From the NCBI GenBank assembly GCA_946479015.1, contig CAMLEQ010000046.1, forward strand, positions 1-14,112: a stretch of DNA of 14,112 nt, given 5' to 3'. This stretch comes from an uncultured Gemmatimonadota bacterium. GTDB taxonomy: Bacteria > Gemmatimonadota > Gemmatimonadetes > Gemmatimonadales > Gemmatimonadaceae. The position numbers were made by a program, and so were the translations under genes. Below, in pieces: positions 1-6,920 of this stretch. The notes below the pieces were generated by a model, which saw nothing but the letters and a program-made list of their open reading frames with translations, was not told where the DNA came from and did no database searches. The stretch's first letter is position 1. Each line of letters starts with the position of its first letter.

Positions 1-2176
1 CGATCTCCCCGCCCAGCAGGGAGATCAGCTTCCGCGTGATGCTCAGCCCCAGCCCGGTGCCGCCGTACTCGCGCGTGCGCGACTGGTCCACCTGCCGGAA
101 CTCCTCGAAGATCACGTCCAGGTGCTGCGGCTTGATCCCGATCCCCGTGTCCGCCACGCGGATCTCCAGGTGCTGCCCCACCGCCCGCGCGGTCAGCGAC
201 ACCGAGCCGCGGTGCGTGAACTTCACCGCGTTCGAGAGCAGGTTGAGCACGATCTGCTTCACCTTCGTCGGATCCGTGTACAGCACCGGGATGCTCTCGT
301 CCACCTCGAGGCGGAACTCGAGCGCGCGCCGGCGCACCAGCGGCTCGATCTGCGCCGCCACCTCCAGCAGGATCGGACGCAGCGCCGTCGGCTCGAGGTG
401 CACGGGCATCTTCCCCGCCTCGATCTTCGCCAGGTCGAGGATGTCGTTGATCAGCGCCAGCAGGTGCTGCGACGACGCCTGGATGCGGGTGAGCCCCTCC
501 ACCTGCTTCGGCGTCAGCTCCCCGTAGATCCGGTCGAGCATCAGCGCCGTGTAGCCGATGAGCGCGTTGATCGGCGTCCGCAGCTCGTGCGACATGTTCG
601 CCAGGAACTCCGACTTGAGGCGGTACGCCTTCTCCAGCTCGCTCGACTGCCACTGGAGCCGGAGGTTCTGCGCCTCGAGATCCGCGGTGGCCATGCGGAT
701 GCGGTCCTCGAGCTCGGAGTTGAGCGTCTTCAGCTCCTGGTAGAGCCGCTCGTTCTCGGCCTGCTTCGTGAGGTCGTGGAGCGCGGACACGATCGCCAGC
801 GGCTCCCCGCGCTCGTTGAGCACCTTCCCCGCCACGACTTCCATCGGCTGCTCGCGGCCGTCCTGCGGCTGGAGCAGCGTGATCCGCTCGCGGCGCTCGG
901 TGGCCGAGCTCACGGCGAAGTCGGAGATGAGCGTGCTGAACTTCGTGTCGTTCCCGCGCACGCGTTGGAGCAGCACGCGGTCGGTGGTGCCCGCCGGCGG
1001 CTCGAAGAGCTGCTCCGCCTGCGGATTCATGAGGATGATCTTCGCCTGGTCGTCGGTGACGAGGATCGGATCGCCCACGTTGTTGAGGATCAGGTTCAGG
1101 CGGTCGCGCTCGCGCGTCGCCTCCATCTCCGTCACCCGCGCCCGGTTGAACTGCCGCTCCAGCTCGATGGAAGCGCGCTTGAGGTCGGTCACGTCGCGCA
1201 GCACGGACACGTACGCGCCCTGGCGCGAGATGGCCGCCGGCAGCGGATGTGCCAGCACCTCGAACAGGAGGTCGCTCCCCTCGTGCGGGTCCACGAGATT
1301 GAGCTCGCGCGCCGTGGTGCGGAAGCCGCCCGCGAGCACGGCCTTGCTCAGGAAGGAGCTGAACAGGAGGTTGTTGATCTCCACCGCGCGGCGCCGTCCC
1401 TCGGAGTCCCCCTCGCGCGGCGAGAGGAGCAGCTCCGCCCGCTGGTTCTGCACCACCACGCGATTGGTCGCGTCGGTGATGACGATGGGATCGGGGAGCG
1501 CGTTGATGATCGTCGTGAGCAGGTTGCGCTGCTCATCCAGCCGCTCGGCGGCGCGGCGCAGGCCATCGAGCACGGACGCGCGCGCCAGCACGGGACCGCA
1601 CAGCAGCGCGGCGTTGGCGAGCGCGTCCACGAGCGCGTCCTCCGGACGCCCCTCGACCGCCAGGACGCCGAACACCGTGTGCCCGGAGCGCTGCCGGCGC
1701 TCCCCCGGCGCCCAGGCGTACACCGCGCAGCCGGAGAAGCGCTCGTCGAGGGCGGGGCTGCGCTCGGGACGGCTCACCGGGCCGCCGCGGTAGCGGGCCT
1801 GCGGCAGGGGGAGGAGCAGCACCCGCTCGAAGGGGAGCCCTGCCCCGCGCGCTCCCTCCGCGTCGCAGAGCACCACCTCGTGCCCCACCGCGCTCACGGC
1901 CATCGGATGGCCGCTGTCCTCCAGCGCCACCACCTTCCGATCCTCCGGGGGCACGGTGAAGCCGAAGGTCCCGCGCGGCTCCAGCGCACGGAAGGCGCGG
2001 TCCACCACGAACAACGCCGTCCGTCGCCCGCCGGTGGCCTCGCTGAACTGCTCCAGCAGAAGCGCCGCCGCGGCGTCGAGGTCCGGCGCCTCCGCCAGAT
2101 CGGAGAGGAGACCGGGAAGCTCGGTCCCGAGCAGAGGTGAGATCGTGGTCGTCACGCTGCGTCCGCCGGCGGACAT
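1..2176 (-). CDS. Multi-sensor histidine kinase (GAF-PAS-PAS-HisKA-HATPase), C-terminus cut by window edge
   Basis: An open frame runs from an ATG at 2176 to the left edge, about 725 codons, with no stop in the window. In order it shows a GAF-like sensor region (about residues 20-205), two PAS domains (about 214-330 starting at NALPDPIVITD, and about 357-460 starting at NNVGDPILVTD), a coiled-coil stretch (about 465-525), the phospho-acceptor H box SHELRTPINALIGY with His530, and an ATP-binding domain with N box NLLSNAVKFT, G1 box DTGIGI (Asp676) and G2 box GGTGLGLSI. No membrane helix is seen, so it is probably a cytoplasmic kinase sensing a small ligand, redox state or light through GAF/PAS. 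It starts 12 bases after the gvpA stop and probably shares its transcript. The start is not firm: no Shine-Dalgarno precedes ATG 2176, and an in-frame GTG lies seven codons on. A partner response regulator or receiver domain may lie beyond the left edge. The family call is secure; the signal and any role in gas vesicle control are inferred. Confidence 0.95.
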   Translation of the reverse strand, partial: MSAGGRSVTTTISPLLGTELPGLLSDLAEAPDLDAAAALLLEQFSEATGGRRTALFVVDRAFRALEPRGTFGFTVPPEDRKVVALEDSGHPMAVSAVGHEVVLCDAEGARGAGLPFERVLLLPLPQARYRGGPVSRPERSPALDERFSGCAVYAWAPGERRQRSGHTVFGVLAVEGRPEDALVDALANAALLCGPVLARASVLDGLRRAAERLDEQRNLLTTIINALPDPIVITDATNRVVVQNQRAELLLSPREGDSEGRRRAVEINNLLFSSFLSKAVLAGGFRTTARELNLVDPHEGSDLLFEVLAHPLPAAISRQGAYVSVLRDVTDLKRASIELERQFNRARVTEMEATRERDRLNLILNNVGDPILVTDDQAKIILMNPQAEQLFEPPAGTTDRVLLQRVRGNDTKFSTLISDFAVSSATERRERITLLQPQDGREQPMEVVAGKVLNERGEPLAIVSALHDLTKQAENERLYQELKTLNSELEDRIRMATADLEAQNLRLQWQSSELEKAYRLKSEFLANMSHELRTPINALIGYTALMLDRIYGELTPKQVEGLTRIQASSQHLLALINDILDLAKIEAGKMPVHLEPTALRPILLEVAAQIEPLVRRRALEFRLEVDESIPVLYTDPTKVKQIVLNLLSNAVKFTHRGSVSLTARAVGQHLEIRVADTGIGIKPQHLDVIFEEFRQVDQSRTREYGGTGLGLSITRKLISLLGGEI

Positions 2177-2188
2177 CGGGCCGCCGAC

Positions 2189-2503
2189 TCAGGTCTCCCG
2201 GGCGCCCAGCTCCTCGAGCCGGCGCTTCAGCTCGGCGTTCTCGCGGATGTAGCGGTCGATGTCCGCCTCCGGCGACGGCGCGCCGATCTCGCGCGGGCGC
2301 GAGATCGGGCTGGTGATCCCCACCGCTTCCGAATACTTGAGGTAGGTGTCGATCGATGCCACGACCACGCGTGCTTCCACCGTCACCAGGTCGATCCCCA
2401 CGAGCGACACGCGTACCCAGGCATCGATGACGATGCCCTTGTCGAGCACGCGGTCGAGCACATCGATCAGGGAACTGCCGCCAGGAGAGCGTTCGACAGC
2501 CAT
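2189..2503 (-). CDS. gvpA: Gas vesicle structural protein GvpA (with C-terminal extension)
   Basis: This 104-residue protein carries the GvpA hallmark sequence nearly intact: [20 protein letters not shown], then [21 protein letters not shown] and ETYLKY-like [14 protein letters not shown]. GvpA is the small hydrophobic subunit that polymerises into the ribbed gas vesicle wall, with two helices and a beta hairpin. Typical GvpA is about 70-75 residues. Here roughly 30 extra residues follow, first Pro-rich and then a charged helix ([22 protein letters not shown]) that recalls the tail of cyanobacterial GvpJ. The ATG has a GGAG 9 bases upstream that lies next to the gvpJ stop, so the two genes are probably translationally coupled. 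It is the only GvpA-type core in the window and the last gvp gene read, followed by the kinase gene. Assignment as the main shell protein rests on the core sequence; a minor shell role for this long form cannot be excluded. Confidence 0.95.
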   Translation of the reverse strand: MAVERSPGGSSLIDVLDRVLDKGIVIDAWVRVSLVGIDLVTVEARVVVASIDTYLKYSEAVGITSPISRPREIGAPSPEADIDRYIRENAELKRRLEELGARET

Positions 2504-2509
2504 GCGTGC

Positions 2510-2854
2510 CTACTCCGTTGGTGAAGGTTCAGTAGCCCCGCGCGGCCGCCGCACGGGGGGCTGCAACGCCTCGAGGCGCCGCTCGATCCGCTCGAGCCGA
2601 TCCTCGATCGTGCCAGTGCCTGTCGCGTACGGCGACACGGCCGCCGTGAGCCGGGGGTCGTGACGCCACCAGTTGAGCCCGATCTGCTCCGCCTTGTCGA
2701 TCGAGCAGACCAGGAGCCGTACCTGGATGGTGAGCAACTCCACGTTGGCGAGGTTGATCTTGATGTCGCCCGCGATCACGAGTCCCTTGTCGAGAACGCG
2801 GTCGAGGATCTCGACCAGCCCGTGACTTCGCGTGGGATTCAGGTGCTCTGGCAA
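2510..2854 (-). CDS. gvpJ: Gas vesicle protein GvpJ
   Basis: This 114-residue protein of the GvpA/J/M family matches the GvpJ type. It has [20 protein letters not shown], then INLANVELLTIQVRLLVCSIDKA and the GvpJ-typical QIGLNWWRHDP, and ends in a charged helical tail (IEDRLERIERRLEAL) plus a Pro/Arg-rich end. GvpJ is a minor shell-like protein needed for vesicle formation and shape, thought to act in nucleation or at the cone tips. The start is TTG at 2854. It is the only usable start before the conserved region and is supported by GGAG 8 bases upstream (2866-2863). The gene begins 29 bases after the gvpK stop and ends 6 bases before the gvpA ATG. The rare start codon may hold its output below that of GvpA, which suits a minor component; that is inference. 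Confidence 0.93.
   Translation of the reverse strand: MPEHLNPTRSHGLVEILDRVLDKGLVIAGDIKINLANVELLTIQVRLLVCSIDKAEQIGLNWWRHDPRLTAAVSPYATGTGTIEDRLERIERRLEALQPPVRRPRGATEPSPTE
2513..2516 (-). promoter_or_regulatory. Ribosome binding site of gvpA
   Basis: GGAG on the minus strand lies 9 bases before the gvpA ATG at 2503 and abuts the TAG stop of gvpJ (2512-2510). It supports the ATG start and suggests coupling of gvpJ and gvpA translation. Confidence 0.6.
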
Positions 2855-2862
2855 TCGTCGCG

Positions 2863-2866
2863 CTCC
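2863..2866 (-). promoter_or_regulatory. Ribosome binding site deciding the TTG start of gvpJ
   Basis: GGAG on the minus strand lies 8 bases before TTG 2854. No ATG or GTG is in frame between the upstream gvpK stop and the conserved GvpJ region, so this site is the main support for the TTG start. Confidence 0.55.
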
Positions 2867-2883
2867 GCGCTGCGGCGTGTGGT

Positions 2884-3252
2884 CTAGCCGAGCCGCCCCA
2901 GCGGCCCGAGATCGATCGTCAGCTCCTCGTCGGAGAGGCCGAACGTGTGCTTCAGCTCCTGCATCCGTTCGTCGAGCCGCATGAGCGCGAGCCCGAGCCG
3001 CTCCACTTCCTCGTCCGTCAACGTCCCGCCATCCATGCGGCGCACCGCCTGGTGCTCCAGCACGTTGCGCAACAGCTCGATCACCGTGAGCACCAGCCGC
3101 GCCAACCCGTTCTCCACGTGCTCCGGATCGGCATTGATGCGATCGGGAAGTGACGGCGCGAGCGTTCGCAGCTCTTCCGCGAACTCCGCGGCGCTCCCGC
3201 GCGACACCTCCACCCGCGGCTCCTCCGCTCTCGCCGGCTCGCGCTCACTCAC
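2884..3252 (-). CDS. gvpK: Gas vesicle protein GvpK
   Basis: This 122-residue protein shows the conserved GvpK pattern: DPEHVENGLARLVLTVIELL (about residues 42-61), LEHQAVRRMDGGTLTDEEVE (about 65-84), GLALMRLDERMQELKHTFGL (about 87-106) and the C-terminal DLGPLGRLG. GvpK is a soluble, helical accessory protein found in nearly all bacterial gas vesicle clusters; its exact task in assembly is not settled. The start is GTG at 3252, with GGAG 7 bases upstream (3263-3260). The first bases overlap the end of the preceding gvpF/L gene by 8 nt, which points to translational coupling. The acidic, polar N-terminal 35 residues vary in this family. Length and motif order are complete, with no sign of damage. 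Confidence 0.95.
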   Translation of the reverse strand: MSEREPARAEEPRVEVSRGSAAEFAEELRTLAPSLPDRINADPEHVENGLARLVLTVIELLRNVLEHQAVRRMDGGTLTDEEVERLGLALMRLDERMQELKHTFGLSDEELTIDLGPLGRLG

Positions 3253-4003
3253 GACGCGGCTCCGTGAAGCTGTACGGCGCCCACGGTCCGGAGATCAGCA
3301 CCCGGAGGCCGGGCTCGCCGTCCACGAACGAACGCAACGCGCGACGATAGTCGGAGAGGGCGCGACGCGCCACGAGATGCGAGATCGTGAGGGAGCGAGA
3401 GGACGGACGTGAGGGCGTTCGCGCCTCCTCCAGCACGATCCCTGCCACCGCCCGCGCGATCCGGGTTTGCAAGAAGTCGGCCCGATGGCGGAGCTCGGCT
3501 TCTCGACGTTGACGCTCACGGAGCCGTGAAAGATACTCGCGACCCGCGGCGCTTTTCGCAACCTGAGCGTCATCGGGCGCTGCGGGCGGCTTCGGCGGCC
3601 CGGAGGGGCCCTCGCGCGCCCCCTCCGCCCCTTTCTCCGCTTCCGCCGCGGGATCGGCCAGCAGCACGCGGACGGTCATCTCCACCGCCCCTCGCACGCG
3701 CTCCAGCGCCCGCGCCAGCGCCGCCTCCCGCTCGGCGAGCGCGCGCCGCAAGGCCCCCTCGCTCGGGAAGTCCTGGCCGAAGCGCGCCGGGAGCGGCGCC
3801 TCCCAAGCCAGCGCCGCGCGCACCACCCGGTCGTGCTCCCGCACCAGCTCCACCGTCACCGGGTGCGGCGCCTCCGCATGCTCGCTCACCCACGCGTCGA
3901 GGGCCCCCGTGGAGACCACCCGCACCGGTGCCCCCGCGAGCCCCCGCACCCCGGCCGCCACCCCCTCACTCCGGGGAGCGGTCAGGCAATACAGGTGGAG
4001 CAT
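3245..4003 (-). CDS. Gas vesicle protein GvpF/GvpL family (divergent, with Pro/Ala-rich insert)
   Basis: This 252-residue GvpF/L-family protein begins with the beta strand LHLYCLTAP. It keeps the helix pattern around EREAALARALERVRGAVEMT (about 91-110), the GREYLSRLRERQRR segment (about 154-167), and ends with the family signature near GPWAPYSF (239-246; the usual form is GPWPPYSF). GvpF/L proteins bind GvpA and help bring shell subunits to the growing vesicle. About residues 118-150 are a low-complexity Glu/Ala/Gly/Pro insert that separates the two halves and is absent from the two sister proteins here. The ATG at 4003 lies 38 bases inside the end of the upstream gvpS/M gene, an unusually long overlap, but the N-terminal strand requires this start. 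The C-terminus overlaps gvpK by 8 bases. It is the least typical of the three paralogs; F versus L cannot be decided. Confidence 0.9.
   Translation of the reverse strand: MLHLYCLTAPRSEGVAAGVRGLAGAPVRVVSTGALDAWVSEHAEAPHPVTVELVREHDRVVRAALAWEAPLPARFGQDFPSEGALRRALAEREAALARALERVRGAVEMTVRVLLADPAAEAEKGAEGAREGPSGPPKPPAAPDDAQVAKSAAGREYLSRLRERQRREAELRHRADFLQTRIARAVAGIVLEEARTPSRPSSRSLTISHLVARRALSDYRRALRSFVDGEPGLRVLISGPWAPYSFTEPRRE
3260..3263 (-). promoter_or_regulatory. Ribosome binding site of gvpK
   Basis: GGAG on the minus strand lies 7 bases before the GTG at 3252, inside the end of the upstream gvpF/L gene. It decides the GTG start. Confidence 0.55.
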
Positions 4004-4214
4004 CCTCGTTCCCGCCCGGCGCCACCCGCTGCGGCGCGCGCTGCCGTTCCATCGTCTCCACCGACGAGAGCACCAGCGACAGGCCCACCCGCACCAGGTC
4101 GATGTCGGCGACGGAGATCGTCACGTCCCCCGTGATCACGACCCCCTTGTCGAGCACGTGGTTGAGCAGCTCGCTCAGCACCAGCTCGTCGTCGCGCTCC
4201 AGCTCCCGCGTCAT
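3966..4214 (-). CDS. gvpS: Gas vesicle minor shell-like protein, GvpS/GvpM type
   Basis: This 82-residue protein of the GvpA/J/M/S family has ELLNHVLDKGVVITGDVTIS followed by VADIDLVRVGLSLVLSSVET, then a short polar Pro-rich tail. The GDVTISVADIDLVR core fits GvpS of actinobacteria and bacilli and GvpM of haloarchaea better than GvpA or GvpJ. These minor relatives of the shell protein are needed for assembly in the species studied, while the wall is mainly GvpA. A longer open frame continues far upstream, but it overlaps gvpF; the ATG at 4214 is the right start, because the upstream gvpF stop (TGA 4213-4211) overlaps it as ATGA. Its 3' end runs 38 bases into the next gvpF/L gene. The symbol gvpS rather than gvpM is a judgement on naming; the family is secure. 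Confidence 0.9.
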   Translation of the reverse strand: MTRELERDDELVLSELLNHVLDKGVVITGDVTISVADIDLVRVGLSLVLSSVETMERQRAPQRVAPGGNEDAPPVLPDRSPE

Positions 4215-5005
4215 GCGCGATCCCGGACGAAGTGATATGGGGGCCACGGCCCCGTGAACTCCAGGCGGAAGCCGCGCGGCTCCAGCTCCCGCGCCAGCTC
4301 CGCCACCCCCTCGCGGAACCGGTCGAGGACGTCGCGGCGCACGAGGAAGGAGGCATCCAGCACCGCCGTGCCGACCGCACCGTCGGGGGTGGCGGCGATC
4401 GGCTCGCGCACCCCGTCCGCAGCGAGCGCCGTCAGCAGGTCGAAGGCGCGCGAGGCCGCCTCCGCTCCCACCCGGCGCAACGCCACCGCCCGCTCCTTCT
4501 CCAGCTTGCGCTCCAGCAGGTAGCGCTGCCCCGGCGAGGCGGCCGCGGCCTGCCGCTCCAGCGCCGCCAGCGCGGGATCTCCCGCCGCCAGCGTCGTCGT
4601 CGCCACGTCGTCCAGACGGAAGAGGCGGATCGTGTACTCCTGCGACGGCGCCACGCGCGCCAACGTGTCGCGGAGCGCCGACGCGCGCTCCCGCAGCATG
4701 GCTCGCACCGCCGAGGCATCGGAGAACATCGTGAACATCGGGAGCGGGATCACCCCGCCACTCTCGCTGGCCCAGGTGAGCACCGCGTCGTGCGCCACGG
4801 CGCGCGGTCCCACCCACGACACGTCCCCCGCGCGCGCCTCCGCCTCCCCGCCGGCGTAGACGCGGGCGTCGAGGGCGGACACGAGCGCGGCGAGCGCCCC
4901 CTCGCGCTCGGCGCGCACCGGCGCGTCATCCAGCCCGGCCGGCGCGCTCGCGTCGTCCACCGCGGCCGACACGATTCCGTACACGTACGCCACCCGGTCA
5001 CTCAT
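4211..5005 (-). CDS. gvpF: Gas vesicle protein GvpF/GvpL family
   Basis: This 264-residue GvpF/L-family protein opens with AYVYGIVSA (6-14). It has the central pocket segment GGVIPLPMFTMFSD (83-96), the EYTIRLFR strand (123-130), the helix with GQRYLLERKLEKERA (159-173), the DASFLVRR strand (217-224), and the C-terminal signature FTGPWPPYHFV (250-260). This is the complete architecture of the family, an N-terminal ferredoxin-like half and a C-terminal half joined by a coiled-coil, known to contact GvpA during assembly. The start is ATG at 5005, 8 bases before the end of the upstream ATPase gene; the frame stays open upstream, but only shadow sequence of the ATPase lies there. It ends with an ATGA overlap with gvpS/M. 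The tight overlaps place it firmly in one operon. It is the closest of the three paralogs to classic GvpF. Confidence 0.94.
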   Translation of the reverse strand: MSDRVAYVYGIVSAAVDDASAPAGLDDAPVRAEREGALAALVSALDARVYAGGEAEARAGDVSWVGPRAVAHDAVLTWASESGGVIPLPMFTMFSDASAVRAMLRERASALRDTLARVAPSQEYTIRLFRLDDVATTTLAAGDPALAALERQAAAASPGQRYLLERKLEKERAVALRRVGAEAASRAFDLLTALAADGVREPIAATPDGAVGTAVLDASFLVRRDVLDRFREGVAELARELEPRGFRLEFTGPWPPYHFVRDRA

Positions 5006-6920
5006 GCGCGCTCGTGGAGAGGGGTGTCCATGCGCGCGCCCAGCGGCGCAGCGCCTCCACGCCGCGCGGGGGCGGCGTGGCTTCGGCCGCTTCAAACTGC
5101 GCGATGTGAACAGCGGGTGGAAGGGGCCGCGCGCCGTCGGACACGCGGTTCCACACGAGCGCCGGCACGTCGATCCCGAGCGCGCGCACGCGGTCGATCA
5201 GCCGGATCGTCTCGGCGCGCACCAGCGGCTCGTCGAGTGCCACCACCACCACCGCGGTGCGCGCCGGGTCGCGGAGCGTCGCGGCGAGCGCGCGCGTGCG
5301 GCGCGCGAATCCCAGCAGCTCCGCCGCCGCATCCCCCAGCCCCACGAGCTCGCGATGCTCGAGCATGATCCGCATGAGCCGGTGCGTCCAGTCGAGCGCG
5401 ATCTCCGGCAGCTCCAGCAGCCGCAGCAGGTGCCCGGTCGGGGCGGGATCGACGATCACCGTGCCCCATCGTCCGGCCGCGAGCGTGTCGCCGAGCGTGG
5501 CGAGCGCGTACAGCTCGTCGATCCCCGGCGGCGCGAGCGCCAGCAGGTCGCGCGTGATGCGGCGGTCGTGCGATGCGTCCATCCCGCCGCGCATCAGCGC
5601 ATCGAACAGCTCGTCCACGCGTTGCTCGAAGCGCGCGCGGAAGCGGGCGAACGCGGCCGAGGCGTCGAGCTGCTGCGCGTGAAGCCCCGGCGCGCCGCCC
5701 ACCGCCACCACCGCCTCCCCCACCGGCTGCGCCAGCGCATCTCCCACCGACGGCGCGGGATCGGTCGACACCACCAGCACCTCGCGCTCCGCCGACGCCG
5801 TCACCACCCCGAGCGCGCAGGCGACGGTGCTCTTGCCCACGCCGCCCTTGCCGCCGATGATCGTGAGCGGGCACAGCGCGGGAAGCGGGAAGCGGGAATC
5901 GGGAAGCGGAAGCTCGGCGTGCGGTGCGCGCGGCACCGGGCGCGGAGGGGATTCCGCGATGTCGGACACCGGACTCGCGACCGTGATCGCGTCGGCCCAC
6001 GCCGCGTCCCACGCCCCGCGCCCCGCGCCCCGGTCCGCTTCCCGCTTCCCGCTTCCCGCGTCCCGCAACACCGGCACCTCGTACCACTCCCCCCCCACCG
6101 CCGCGCGCGCCAGCGCCTGGAGCGACGGGGCGGCATCTCCCGCGCCCTCGGCGGGGACGGCGTTCACGACCACGGCGCGCAGCGCGATCCCCATCGCCGC
6201 CAGCGCGCGCGCGTAGCGCTCGGTCTCCTCGGCCACCAGCGGCTCGGGGCGCGTCACGAGCACCACCGCGAAGCGCGCCGGGTCGGCGAGCACCGCGCGC
6301 AGCGATGCCAGCCGGCCGCGCATCTCGTCGATGAACCGGTCGGCCTCGTCGTCGCGGTAGCGCCGGGTGAGCGCGCGCACCATGAAGCGATGCTTCTCCT
6401 GCATGGCGTCGAGCAGGGAGAGCAGCGCGTCGAAGGTGGCTGGAAGCTGGAGCAGCCGGAGCGTGTGCCCCGTGGGCGCGCTGTCGAGCACCACCCGCTC
6501 CCAGCCGTCACGCTCGAGGTCGAGGAGGGTGAGCAGCGCCATCGTCTCGTCCAGGCCGGGGAGCGCGGCGTCCACGAGCCCCGCGATGTCGCGCTCGGCG
6601 AGGAACGTCCCGCGGTCGAGGATGGTGACCAGCGCGCCCCGCCAGCGGGCGAGGAAGGCATCGCGTGCGGCGCACGCATCGAGCTGGGCCGCGAAGAGCC
6701 CGGGGCACCCGGCGACCTCTCCCGGGGCGCCGGAGAGCGGCGCGCCGAGCGCATCGCCCAGCGTTCCCGCCGGATCGGTGGACAGGAGGAGCGTCCGCTC
6801 GCCGCGAACGGCGGCACGGCGCGCGAGCGCGACCGCGGCCGTGGTCTTCCCCACGCCGCCCTTCCCACCCACGAGCGTCCACGGCGGCAGGGCGTCGAGC
6901 AGGCGGTCGAGCGCGGTCAC
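4998..6920 (-). CDS. ArsA/Get3-like tandem P-loop ATPase embedded in the gas vesicle operon
   Basis: This 640-residue protein has two ArsA/Get3-type domains. Domain 1 has a deviant Walker A GGKGGVGKTT (18-27), switch I STDPAGTLGDAL and switch II DSAPTGHTLRLL. Domain 2 has Walker A GGKGGVGKST (356-365), STDPAPSVGDAL and DPAPTGHLLRLL. The signature lysines and P-loop lysines are present in both, so both sites should bind ATP. ArsA powers the arsenite pump; Get3 delivers hydrophobic tail-anchored proteins. I see no clear set of arsenite-binding cysteines and no arsenic gene nearby, so a pump role is unlikely. The start GTG at 6920 overlaps the gvpG stop as GTGA, and the 3' end overlaps gvpF by 8 bases. 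A longer upstream frame is shadow of gvpG. The linker (about 286-350) is low-complexity and encoded by two opposed heptamer arrays. A chaperone role for shell proteins is my inference. Confidence 0.93.
   Translation of the reverse strand: MTALDRLLDALPPWTLVGGKGGVGKTTAAVALARRAAVRGERTLLLSTDPAGTLGDALGAPLSGAPGEVAGCPGLFAAQLDACAARDAFLARWRGALVTILDRGTFLAERDIAGLVDAALPGLDETMALLTLLDLERDGWERVVLDSAPTGHTLRLLQLPATFDALLSLLDAMQEKHRFMVRALTRRYRDDEADRFIDEMRGRLASLRAVLADPARFAVVLVTRPEPLVAEETERYARALAAMGIALRAVVVNAVPAEGAGDAAPSLQALARAAVGGEWYEVPVLRDAGSGKREADRGAGRGAWDAAWADAITVASPVSDIAESPPRPVPRAPHAELPLPDSRFPLPALCPLTIIGGKGGVGKSTVACALGVVTASAEREVLVVSTDPAPSVGDALAQPVGEAVVAVGGAPGLHAQQLDASAAFARFRARFEQRVDELFDALMRGGMDASHDRRITRDLLALAPPGIDELYALATLGDTLAAGRWGTVIVDPAPTGHLLRLLELPEIALDWTHRLMRIMLEHRELVGLGDAAAELLGFARRTRALAATLRDPARTAVVVVALDEPLVRAETIRLIDRVRALGIDVPALVWNRVSDGARPLPPAVHIAQFEAAEATPPPRGVEALRRWARAWTPLSTSAHE
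5880..5913. repeat. Heptamer tandem array A (GGGAAGC/GGGAATC units) in the ATPase linker
   Basis: On the plus strand, four consecutive 7-base units GGGAAGC, GGGAAGC, GGGAATC, GGGAAGC occupy 5880-5907, followed by a clipped GGAAGC to 5913. It lies within the coding sequence of the tandem ATPase and encodes the Pro/Leu/Arg-rich LPLPDSRFPLPA just before the second Walker A. Array B, in opposite orientation, lies 123 bases to the right. Confidence 0.85.
6037..6064. repeat. Heptamer tandem array B (inverted copy of array A) in the ATPase linker
   Basis: On the plus strand, four units GCTTCCC, GCTTCCC, GCTTCCC, GCGTCCC occupy 6037-6064, the reverse complement type of array A. On the coding strand this gives the Gly/Ser/Lys/Arg-rich AGSGKREAD. 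Arrays A and B can form a long stem with a loop of about 125 bases. Confidence 0.85.

Noticed and set aside
122..2140. Long plus-strand open frame of 672 codons opposite the histidine kinase
   Set aside because: It is rich in Arg, His and Leu with no recognisable domain and exactly mirrors the kinase gene. Such open antisense frames are common in very GC-rich DNA.
5880..6064. CRISPR array
   Set aside because: The units are 7 bases, contiguous and without unique spacers, and lie inside a conserved reading frame.
4998..6920. Arsenite efflux ATPase (arsA of an ars operon)
   Set aside because: No arsB, arsD or arsR is nearby, no clear arsenite-binding cysteine set is seen, and the gene is overlapped on both sides by gvp genes.
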